A stretch of 6,609 nt of DNA, taken from contig CAKVNP010000127.1 in NCBI GenBank assembly GCA_934777095.1, positions 1-6,609 on the forward strand. The letters are read 5' to 3'. The translations under genes and the position numbers were made by a program. Within the stretch, counting starts at the first letter, position 1. Each line of letters begins with the position of its first letter. Positions 1 to 6,106 of this stretch are shown here, in pieces. The notes below the pieces were generated by a model. The model did no database searches. It was not told the DNA's origin and saw only the letters and a program-made list of their open reading frames with translations. Source of the DNA: an uncultured Clostridium sp. Its GTDB lineage: Bacteria > Bacillota > Clostridia > Clostridiales > Clostridiaceae.

Positions 1-1193
1 CTATAATTGCATGGATAATAACAACTATTGGATCAATATTAATTGCAATTTCATTTGCTAATCTTGGAACTAAGTATCCTTCTACTGGAGGAGCATATCA
101 ATATACTAAAGAAGCTTTTGGTGAATTTGCAGGCTTTTTAAGTGCTTGGTTATACTGGAATGGTTCATGGATAGGGAATTCAGCAATTATTGTTGCATTA
201 GCAAGCTATACAGCAAGTATAATACCAGCTTTACATAATCCAGTTATATCTATAATATTTACAAGTTCAATTTTATGGATTTTCACGATTATAAATATAG
301 TAGGCGTTAAGCAGGCAGGGAAAATTCAAACTTTTGCAACTGTATTTAAAATAGTATTTTTTGCTTTATTTATTATTGTGGCTTTTTTAAATTTTGACAC
401 AGCTAATATAGCAAACCTAATACCAGCAGGGAAAGGGTTAGATACAGTTCCTTTAGCTGCAACAACGACACTTTGGGCATTTGTAGGAATGGAAAGTGCT
501 ACTGTTACAGCAGGAGAAATAAAGGATCCAGAAAAGAATGTAAGAAAGAGTACAATTTATGGACTTATTATTGCTGCAATAATATATATCCTAATAAGTG
601 TAGCAAGTATGGGGGCTATGTCTAATGAAGCATTAGCAGTAAGTTCAGCTCCGTTAACTGATATACTTACAAATATATTAGGAACAGCTATCGGAAGATT
701 CCTTACAGTAGCAGTAATTATTTGTATTTTAGGAACAACTATAGGGTGGCTTCTTTCTACTGCACGTGTATCATTTGCAGCAGGAGAAGATGGTGTATTC
801 CCTAAGTTCTTTGGGAAGATAAGTCCTAAATATAATACCCCAGTTAACTCTTTAGTAATAGGATCTGTTTTAGTTAATATTCTATTAATAATGAATTATC
901 AAAAAGGTATGGTTTCAGCATTTACCTTTATTACTATATTGGCAACATTATCATTCTTGCCAGTATATTTATTAACAGTAGCAGCAGAAATGATGCTGAT
1001 GTTTAAAAAGGGAGAGAAGTTTACCTTTAAGATATTTATTAAAAAGAGTATAATTCCAATGATAGCATTTATATATACTTTATGGACTATTTATGGTTCA
1101 GGTGCCGAAACAGTAATGTGGGGCTTCCTATTAATGCTGGCAGGTATACCGTTTTATATATATAATTATCATAAAAATCACAAAGAAAAATAA
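1..1193 (+). CDS. APC-superfamily amino acid permease/antiporter, AdiC-like (5' end outside window)
   Basis: Integral membrane transporter, probably exchanging or importing an amino acid or its decarboxylated amine. The frame is open from base 3 to the TAA at 1191-1193 (396 visible codons). An internal GTG at 378 is not the start, because conserved permease sequence continues upstream of it. From memory of E. coli AdiC (445 aa), about 45-50 N-terminal residues are missing, including the TM1 Gly-Ser-Gly substrate motif. Alignable blocks are PSTGGAYQY (about 78-104), LYWNGSWIGN (150-179), LWAFVGMES (471-497) and GWLLSTAR (744-767). They keep the equivalents of AdiC Tyr93 (153-155), Asn101 (177-179), Trp202 (474-476), Glu208 (492-494) and Trp293 (747-749). 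About ten to eleven hydrophobic segments are visible, with a short Lys/His-rich tail. Family is confident. Substrate is inferred: arginine/agmatine is plausible, but other basic amino acids or polyamines cannot be excluded. No decarboxylase or deiminase gene is visible downstream. Confidence 0.88.
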   Translation, partial: IIAWIITTIGSILIAISFANLGTKYPSTGGAYQYTKEAFGEFAGFLSAWLYWNGSWIGNSAIIVALASYTASIIPALHNPVISIIFTSSILWIFTIINIVGVKQAGKIQTFATVFKIVFFALFIIVAFLNFDTANIANLIPAGKGLDTVPLAATTTLWAFVGMESATVTAGEIKDPEKNVRKSTIYGLIIAAIIYILISVASMGAMSNEALAVSSAPLTDILTNILGTAIGRFLTVAVIICILGTTIGWLLSTARVSFAAGEDGVFPKFFGKISPKYNTPVNSLVIGSVLVNILLIMNYQKGMVSAFTFITILATLSFLPVYLLTVAAEMMLMFKKGEKFTFKIFIKKSIIPMIAFIYTLWTIYGSGAETVMWGFLLMLAGIPFYIYNYHKNHKEK

Positions 1194-1223
1194 AATAGGC
1201 TTCTTTAAAAGCCTATTTTTTTA
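1192..1223 (+). terminator. Rho-independent terminator of the permease gene
   Basis: An 11-bp perfect stem pairs 1192-1202 (AAAATAGGCTT) with 1209-1219 around the six-base loop CTTTAA, with a run of seven T at 1216-1222. The left arm overlaps the last two bases of the permease stop codon, so termination occurs immediately after translation ends. Only three pairs are G-C, typical of a very AT-rich genome. Confidence 0.85.
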
Positions 1224-1283
1224 TTATATAGACAATAATTACCTTTCATTAATAATTAAGTTGTAAATTATTTTACTTTTTTC

Positions 1284-1312
1284 TTGAATAGAAGATAATA
1301 ACTTTGTATACT
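1284..1312 (+). promoter_or_regulatory. Putative sigma-A promoter of the AI-2E-family gene
   Basis: TTGAAT (1284-1289) and TATACT (1307-1312) are separated by exactly 17 bases, matching the -35/-10 consensus at 4 and 5 of 6 positions. The start point would lie near 1319, giving a leader of about 30 bases that ends in a strong GGAGG (1338-1342), six bases before the ATG at 1349. The promoter lies downstream of the permease terminator, supporting separate transcription. No operator-like repeat is evident around it. Confidence 0.6.
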
Positions 1313-1348
1313 AATTAAAAATACAAAAGATTTTTTCGGAGGAATAAT

Positions 1349-2512
1349 ATGAAAATAGATTGGAATAAAAAATATGATACAATAGCTGCATATTCGATAA
1401 TAGTAATATGTATATCCATAGTATTATATTTTATTGCATCACGCCTGGGTAATTTTAATAGTAAAATTGCAGAATTTAAATCTATCATACAGCCATTTAT
1501 CATTGGTGGAGCACTAGCTTACATAATAAATTTTATTTTGAAATTTTATGAAGATGTTGTATTTGAATTTAAAGGTATGAATAAAATACAAGAAAAATAT
1601 AAAAGAACATTAGCAATAACATTTTCTTATATAACAGCACTTCTTATACTTGTAGTTTTTATAATGTTTGTTTTGCCACAAGTTATGGAAAGTATAAGAG
1701 GATTGGCTAGTAGTATACCTCAATATGTAAATAGTGTCACAGAATTTATAACTGAATTTGCAAAAAAACAGGATATAAAACAAGAACATTTAAGCCTTAT
1801 AGTGGATAAATGGAAAGAAGTAATAAACTATATAATTACTTTCATCAGTGAAATGGCACCTGTTGTAGGAAACTTTATTTTTAGCATAGGATCAAGTATA
1901 TTAAACATAATATTAGGAATTATTATTTCAATATATATATTAGCTGATAAGGAAAAATTCATTGCTTTATCAAGAAAATTAGTATTTAGTATTTTTAGTG
2001 AAAAAGCATCTAAAAGAATCTTAGAAATTGCAAGTAGAAGCAATGATACCTTTGGGAAATTTTTAAGCGGAAAAATATTAGATTCTTTAATAATTGGAAT
2101 ATTAACTTTTGTAATATTAATAATATTTAAGATGCCATATGCATTACTTATTTCAGTAATTATTGGAATAACTAATATCATTCCAGTATTTGGACCGTTT
2201 TTTGGAGCAATACCATCTACGATAATAATCTTATGTGTATCGCCAATAAAGGCACTATGGTTTATAGTTATAATAATTGTAATCCAGCAAATTGATGGTA
2301 ATATAATTGGACCTAAGATTTTAGGGGATTCTATAGGAATATCACCATTCTGGATTTTATTTTCTATCTTAATATTCGGAAAGCTATTAGGAGTAGTAGG
2401 TATGATTATAGGTGTACCTGTATTTGCTGTAATATATTCTGTTATTAAAGAAATTGTAGAAAATAAATTGAGAAGGAAGGGGCTTCCAATAGAAACAGAA
2501 AAATATAAATAA
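1349..2512 (+). CDS. AI-2E family (PerM/UPF0118) membrane transporter
   Basis: A 387-residue polytopic membrane protein of the usual AI-2E family length. Hydrophobic segments lie near residues 13-32, 47-66, 88-109, 174-198 and then densely from 243 to 366. A mostly soluble stretch (about 112-160) falls between the third and fourth, as is typical of the family. Family hallmarks are in the C-terminal half: FLSGKILDSLIIG (238-250), NIIPVFGPFFGAIP (276-289), IDGNIIGPKILGDSIGIS (315-332) and GVVGMIIGVPV (348-358). The tail is basic and probably cytosolic. Members include TqsA, implicated in export of the quorum signal AI-2, and others reported as Na+(Li+)/H+ antiporters, so the substrate cannot be called; no luxS or cation-homeostasis gene is adjacent. 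The ATG at 1349 is set by GGAGG at 1338-1342. The gene sits between two terminators and has its own promoter, so it is probably monocistronic. Family call strong, function open. Confidence 0.9.
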   Translation: MKIDWNKKYDTIAAYSIIVICISIVLYFIASRLGNFNSKIAEFKSIIQPFIIGGALAYIINFILKFYEDVVFEFKGMNKIQEKYKRTLAITFSYITALLILVVFIMFVLPQVMESIRGLASSIPQYVNSVTEFITEFAKKQDIKQEHLSLIVDKWKEVINYIITFISEMAPVVGNFIFSIGSSILNIILGIIISIYILADKEKFIALSRKLVFSIFSEKASKRILEIASRSNDTFGKFLSGKILDSLIIGILTFVILIIFKMPYALLISVIIGITNIIPVFGPFFGAIPSTIIILCVSPIKALWFIVIIIVIQQIDGNIIGPKILGDSIGISPFWILFSILIFGKLLGVVGMIIGVPVFAVIYSVIKEIVENKLRRKGLPIETEKYK

Positions 2513-2513
2513 T

Positions 2514-2553
2514 AAAAAGGCTGTATCAAGTTTATTTTGATACAGCCTTTTTT
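2514..2553 (+). terminator. Strong Rho-independent terminator of the AI-2E-family gene
   Basis: A 16-bp perfect stem pairs 2514-2529 with 2537-2552 (core GGCTGTATCAA / TTGATACAGCC) around the seven-base loop 2530-2536, followed by a T run at 2548-2553. It begins two bases after the stop codon. The A-rich left arm would also give a U run on the minus strand, but no minus-strand gene ends here. Confidence 0.9.
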
Positions 2554-2571
2554 ATTATTTATTTGGAATAG

Positions 2572-2600
2572 TTGGTAAAGTTATATAAAAATGTTATAAT
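2572..2600 (+). promoter_or_regulatory. Putative extended -10 promoter of the histidine kinase gene
   Basis: A perfect TATAAT (2595-2600) is preceded by TG at 2592-2593, one base upstream, giving the extended -10 form TGnTATAAT. TTGGTA (2572-2577) is a 4-of-6 match to the -35 hexamer at the ideal 17-base spacing. The start point would be near 2607, with a leader of about 40 bases. I saw no good Spo0A-box or other recognisable operator beside it. Confidence 0.65.
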
Positions 2601-2636
2601 AAAAACTAATGTTAAAAAATAAGGGAAAAATGAATT

Positions 2637-2646
2637 AGGGGGAGCT
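2637..2646 (+). promoter_or_regulatory. Ribosome binding site with close spacing, histidine kinase start
   Basis: The purine run AGGGGGAG (2637-2644) precedes the ATG at 2647 by only two bases, or by four if pairing uses AGGGGG (2637-2642). This is closer than the 5-7 bases before the other starts in the window. It is still the only strong site near the start of the open frame, and no better in-frame start follows before the first membrane segment. Confidence 0.6.
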
Positions 2647-5022
2647 ATGGAAGCGAAATATGAAAAAAGAGTACTTTCTAAGGAAAATGAGTTCTTTATT
2701 AAATTAGCTGCTATATTGCTTATATTAATTGTAGTATCATTAATTATGAAGCTAGGAGTGGTCGTTAATAATAATTTAGCTGTTAATACAATAACTAAAT
2801 ATATTGAAGGATTTAGTAGGATATTATGTTTATTTGCTGCAATATTATGTTTTTTATATAATAAAAGAAGTGAAAAAAGTGAAATTTTTATTTTGGCGCT
2901 AATGTATATAGTTTTATCACTGAGGGTAGTCCCACATGATATTAATTATTTTACAGAAACAGGTAAAATAATTGATATTGAAAATTCATTTAAGCTATTG
3001 AATTCAATCTTTAGTATATTAATATTATCATTAGCAATTTTGCCATTAAGCAGATTAAAAAGTTCAATTATAAATAATAAAATTATTTCAGTAATTTTGG
3101 TGTGTATTATTTCGGTGGGCTTATCAATTATTGAACAAAATTTAATTAGTTTAAATAATTTAAAGACAATAAATTTTACAATTAAATATGAAATTATTTT
3201 AGTGGCGGTATATTTTGTTGCAGCAGTATATTTTATTTGGGAAAGTATAAAATATGGGCAAATAATTTTTATAGTGTGTTCAGGCAATATGATTATGCTT
3301 GGACTTAAGGCTGTATATGTAATAATGGATTTGAAAAATCCTACTACCAATTTAGCATCTAATATAGTGAGTATTTCCTTTACTACTTTTACTTTAATTA
3401 TATTGGGGTTATTTATTGAAATAAATAACTATATTTGTGAAAAAAATAATATGGAAAACAAGATAGCGTTTCTATATGAGCTTATTGAAAATAATACATA
3501 TAGCGAAATTATATTATGCAATGAAGCAAATGAGCTGATATATTGTAATGAGAAGCTTAAAGAGACAGTAGCTGAAAAATATAATATAGAAGTTACAATT
3601 GATAATATAAATAATTTATTTGAAGAGAAAAAGCGTAAGATTAGTAATGGACTAATTGAACAAATGAGAAACGCGGTAGCGGAAGGTGGAGTCTGGAAAG
3701 GTGAAATTGAAATAGAACAGCGAATTCTTGAAATCAGCATTAGAAGTTTTAATGTAAGTGAAATTGAGGGAGCATATTATATTTCATTTACAGATATATC
3801 TGAACAGTACAAAATCCGTGAAGTAATAAAGGAAAATGACCAGAAGATCAAAAGTCTTACTGAACATATTAAAGATTTGATAATTAGCGTAGATAATAAT
3901 GGTACCATTGAATATGCTAATAAATCTATGGCTAAGCTGATTTCTATGACAAGAGAAGAAATTATAGGCAATAACATCTATTCATTTATTGTGGGAGAAG
4001 TAGAGCATATAAAAGAAATTGCCCAGACAGGTGAAAAAATTATTCATTGTCTAGTAAAAAGTAAAAATGGAAGCTTATATAAGCTTGAAACAATCATTAG
4101 CCCGATTTATGATGAAAATGGAATAGTGAATAGCTGGGTTCTTGTATGCCGTGATTTAGAATATAGAAGTGAACTTCAAAAATTAAAAATTAAGTATGAT
4201 GAAATTAAAGAGTATAATGAAGTTAAAAATACTTACTTTACTAATCTATCCCACGAATTAAGGACGCCAACAAATGTTATATATTCAACGGTTCAACTAT
4301 TAAGCAGTCAATTGGAAAATGATAGTGAATTGTTTATAGAATCGTATAAGAAGTATGAGGGAAGCTTAATTAGAAATTGTTTTAGAATGTTAAGGCTTAT
4401 TACTAATATAATTGATGTTAGTAAAATAGAAACAGGGGATTTAGATTTAGAAAAGAATAATATAGATATAGTTAATTTAGTTGAGGAAATAACATTATCA
4501 ATAATTACGTACGTAGAAGAAATGAAAATGAATATAGTGTTTGACACTAATGTAGAGGAATTAGTTATTAGCTGCGATATAGAAAAGATAGAGAGAGTGA
4601 TACTAAATCTTTTATCAAATGCAATTAAATTTACTTCAGCAGGTGGCAGCATATTTGTAAGTGTACAAAATGAAGAAGAATGGGTATATATTAAAGTAAA
4701 AGATGATGGAATAGGAATTCCTAATGATATGAAGGAAAAAGTATTTGAAAGATTTGTCCAGGTAAATAAATCTCTTAACAGGCTTAAGGAAGGCAGTGGA
4801 ATTGGACTTGCCCTTGTAAAATCAATAGTAGAGTTACATGGTGGAGAAATATATTTAAATGATCAAGTAACGGTTGGAAGTGAATTTATAGTTAAGCTTC
4901 CTAATGTAGCAGGTGAATATGAAGATAGCTCTTTTGAAGCGATGATAGATAAACCTATTAACGAAAAAATATTGATAGAGCTTTCAGATATATATGGAGT
5001 TAAAAAGAATTTTAATAAATAA
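2647..5022 (+). CDS. Orphan membrane sensor histidine kinase (8-TM domain, PAS-PAS, HisKA, HATPase_c)
   Basis: A 791-residue sensor kinase that would autophosphorylate on histidine and pass the phosphate to a response regulator. Eight hydrophobic segments lie near residues 17-40, 55-71, 79-95, 115-134, 145-163, 181-200, 205-227 and 238-258, with almost no extracytoplasmic domain. The arrangement recalls membrane-integral sensor domains of the MASE type, but I cannot assign a named family. A diverged PAS-like domain (about 272-388, ending in YYISFTDISEQ) and a clearer PAS domain (about 397-503, with IEYANKSMAKLISMTREEIIG) follow, then a short helical linker. The H-box is SHELRTP (535-541) with phospho-acceptor His536. 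ATPase boxes are intact: N-box NLLSNAIKF (654-662), DDGIGIP (686-692), VFERFVQV (699-706) and GSGIGLALV (716-724). A tail of about 39 residues (753-791) follows. There is no receiver domain and no adjacent response regulator, so it is an orphan kinase. In clostridia many orphan kinases act on Spo0A; that target is inference. It has its own promoter and terminator. Confidence 0.93.
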   Translation: MEAKYEKRVLSKENEFFIKLAAILLILIVVSLIMKLGVVVNNNLAVNTITKYIEGFSRILCLFAAILCFLYNKRSEKSEIFILALMYIVLSLRVVPHDINYFTETGKIIDIENSFKLLNSIFSILILSLAILPLSRLKSSIINNKIISVILVCIISVGLSIIEQNLISLNNLKTINFTIKYEIILVAVYFVAAVYFIWESIKYGQIIFIVCSGNMIMLGLKAVYVIMDLKNPTTNLASNIVSISFTTFTLIILGLFIEINNYICEKNNMENKIAFLYELIENNTYSEIILCNEANELIYCNEKLKETVAEKYNIEVTIDNINNLFEEKKRKISNGLIEQMRNAVAEGGVWKGEIEIEQRILEISIRSFNVSEIEGAYYISFTDISEQYKIREVIKENDQKIKSLTEHIKDLIISVDNNGTIEYANKSMAKLISMTREEIIGNNIYSFIVGEVEHIKEIAQTGEKIIHCLVKSKNGSLYKLETIISPIYDENGIVNSWVLVCRDLEYRSELQKLKIKYDEIKEYNEVKNTYFTNLSHELRTPTNVIYSTVQLLSSQLENDSELFIESYKKYEGSLIRNCFRMLRLITNIIDVSKIETGDLDLEKNNIDIVNLVEEITLSIITYVEEMKMNIVFDTNVEELVISCDIEKIERVILNLLSNAIKFTSAGGSIFVSVQNEEEWVYIKVKDDGIGIPNDMKEKVFERFVQVNKSLNRLKEGSGIGLALVKSIVELHGGEIYLNDQVTVGSEFIVKLPNVAGEYEDSSFEAMIDKPINEKILIELSDIYGVKKNFNK

Positions 5023-5055
5023 AAAAATGCCAGAAATAAATTCTGGCATTTTTTT
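5021..5055. terminator. Bidirectional terminator between convergent kinase and TPR genes
   Basis: A 15-bp perfect stem pairs 5021-5035 (seven A then TGCCAGAA) with 5041-5055 around the loop ATAAA (5036-5040). It has seven A on the left and seven T on the right, so each strand reads as hairpin plus U run. It overlaps the kinase stop codon by two bases, and its right arm includes two bases of the minus-strand gene's stop codon (5054-5056). One element therefore serves both convergent transcripts. Confidence 0.88.
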
Positions 5056-5881
5056 ATTTAGGTACTGCTAAAGTATCATTTATATTATCAAGAATTTCTT
5101 GTATTTTAGCTTTTGATATTAAAGAAACTAATGAATCATGATAAGCTAGTCCTTTATTTAATACATCAGCTGCTTCTTGCAGATTTCCTTTTTTTCTTAA
5201 AATTAATCCATAATAATAATATGGTTCTAAGAAAGATACATTACTATTTATAAGTTCAGCGAAGAGTTCTTCTGCATCATTAATAAATCCAAGCAGATAT
5301 TGAGCTTCTGCTAAATTAGATTTTAGTACAGTGCTTGTATCGGTATAATCTAAGCCTTCATTAATTATTTCTAAAGCTTCATTATATTCGCCAGCTGAAA
5401 TTAATAAGGAAGTCAAAGTTTCATAGATATATGTGTTTTGTCCATTTTTTAAATATTCTTTTAAATTATTAATAGCTTCGTCTTTCCTATTACATTTCCA
5501 AGCAATTAATGATTTAGTAACATTAGTTGATAATATGTCATGTGATTTGAAATTAGAGCCATATTTAAGCTTGGCTGCAAATTGGTCAGCCTTTTCAGGT
5601 TCGCCATATTTTAGCTCCATAATTAAATAGTTATTAATAACTCCACCAGGAAGTACCCTTTTGCTAGACATAAGTTCTCTATATAGAGTAAGAGAGTTTT
5701 CGTAATCTTTCATATTATATAATTTGTTTGCTTTTGTAAGTTTAAAAATATAAGAGTTATTATAAATTGAAATAATAAGTGCTGCTGTTAATAAAATAAA
5801 ACCAATAGGCTTATTAACAAAAAATAAAATTAACAATGAGATAAGGGCTAAAATTACCTCAAAATGTTTAAGATTTCCCAT
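5054..5881 (-). CDS. Membrane-anchored tetratricopeptide (TPR) repeat protein
   Basis: A 275-residue protein with two adjacent N-terminal membrane segments (about residues 7-22 and 26-40) joined by the very short loop NKP. They form a hairpin that, with the Lys-rich stretch after it (47-58), should leave the C-terminal part in the cytosol. The rest is helical and TPR-like. Recognisable helix pairs are near 47-74, 119-148, 151-180, 184-215 and 218-249, with typical elements such as GEYNEALEIINEGL (164-177), INDAEELFAELI (200-211) and KGNLQEAADVLNKGL (231-245). Such repeats act as protein-protein scaffolds; no catalytic motif is seen and the partner is unknown. The start is fixed by AAGGAAGG on the minus strand (5889-5896), seven bases before the ATG. 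It converges on the kinase gene and diverges from the lipoprotein gene, so it appears monocistronic. Fold confident, function unknown. Confidence 0.85.
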   Translation of the reverse strand: MGNLKHFEVILALISLLILFFVNKPIGFILLTAALIISIYNNSYIFKLTKANKLYNMKDYENSLTLYRELMSSKRVLPGGVINNYLIMELKYGEPEKADQFAAKLKYGSNFKSHDILSTNVTKSLIAWKCNRKDEAINNLKEYLKNGQNTYIYETLTSLLISAGEYNEALEIINEGLDYTDTSTVLKSNLAEAQYLLGFINDAEELFAELINSNVSFLEPYYYYGLILRKKGNLQEAADVLNKGLAYHDSLVSLISKAKIQEILDNINDTLAVPK

Positions 5882-5915
5882 AAAATTACCTTCCTTTTAT
5901 ACATTCTTATTGAAT

Positions 5916-5944
5916 ATTATACCGAAGAAAAATAAAATATTAAA
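5916..5944 (-). promoter_or_regulatory. Putative promoter of the TPR gene
   Basis: Reading the minus strand, a perfect TATAAT occupies 5921-5916. Seventeen bases upstream is TTTAAT (5944-5939), which matches the -35 consensus at only three positions. The transcript would begin near 5909, leaving a leader of about 28 bases. The -10 element is convincing, the -35 weak. Confidence 0.45.
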
Positions 5945-5992
5945 GTGAGAAATGTGAAAAAATAATTAAGAATAAATTAAGCGGAAATATTA

Positions 5993-6020
5993 TTGTAATA
6001 AATCATAGATGTACTACTAT
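5993..6020 (+). promoter_or_regulatory. Weak candidate promoter of the lipoprotein gene
   Basis: TTGTAA (5993-5998) and TACTAT (6015-6020) are 16 bases apart, each matching consensus at 4 of 6 positions. This would give a leader of about 80 bases. The region is so AT-rich that other -10-like strings occur further down (for example around 6058-6070), so the true start could be closer to the gene. The rest of the 225-base gap holds no gene or RNA structure I can recognise. Confidence 0.25.
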
Positions 6021-6096
6021 ATTTAAGATAGTTTATGGACGAAAAATATATAAGCTGATAAAATTATATTTGAAACAATAAATTTAGGACAAAAGT

Positions 6097-6101
6097 GGAG
6101 G
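6097..6101 (+). promoter_or_regulatory. Ribosome binding site deciding the lipoprotein start
   Basis: GGAGG at 6097-6101 lies five bases before the ATG at 6107. An in-frame GTG at 6095 overlaps this site and would add four residues before the Met-Lys-Lys signal peptide. The site is correctly placed only for the ATG, so translation should begin at 6107. Confidence 0.85.
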
Positions 6102-6106
6102 TAAAC

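Noticed and set aside
378..1193. Permease read as a complete 271-residue gene starting at GTG 378
   Set aside because: The same frame is open to the window edge and encodes conserved APC-family sequence upstream. The GTG lies inside a membrane segment and has no ribosome binding site.
1249..1259. Palindrome TTAATAATTAA upstream of the AI-2E-family promoter as an operator
   Set aside because: Five-base A/T-only arms are expected by chance in sequence this AT-rich, and it matches no operator I know.
1828..2529. Minus-strand open frame of 233 codons over the AI-2E-family gene
   Set aside because: It lies almost entirely antisense to a clear family member and begins inside the terminator hairpin. 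Its isoleucine- and proline-rich translation has no recognisable domain.
2513..2646. Search for a Spo0A box or riboswitch upstream of the kinase
   Set aside because: No TGTCGAA-like element and too little space beyond the terminator and promoter for a structured leader.
2946..3350. Minus-strand open frame opposite the kinase membrane domain
   Set aside because: Hydrophobic composition is a mirror effect of antisense membrane-protein codons. No ribosome binding site or domain; the same applies to the shorter antisense frames at 3429-3740, 3777-3977 and 4308-4652.
5433..5630. Plus-strand 65-codon open frame opposite the TPR gene
   Set aside because: Antisense to a well-supported repeat protein, with no ribosome binding site or recognisable sequence.
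6035..6058. Tiny open frame (seven codons) upstream of the lipoprotein as a leader peptide
   Set aside because: No ribosome binding site, no repeated regulatory codons and no attenuator hairpin after it.
6095..6106. GTG at 6095 as the lipoprotein start
   Set aside because: It overlaps the GGAGG ribosome binding site, and the signal peptide begins naturally at the ATG at 6107.
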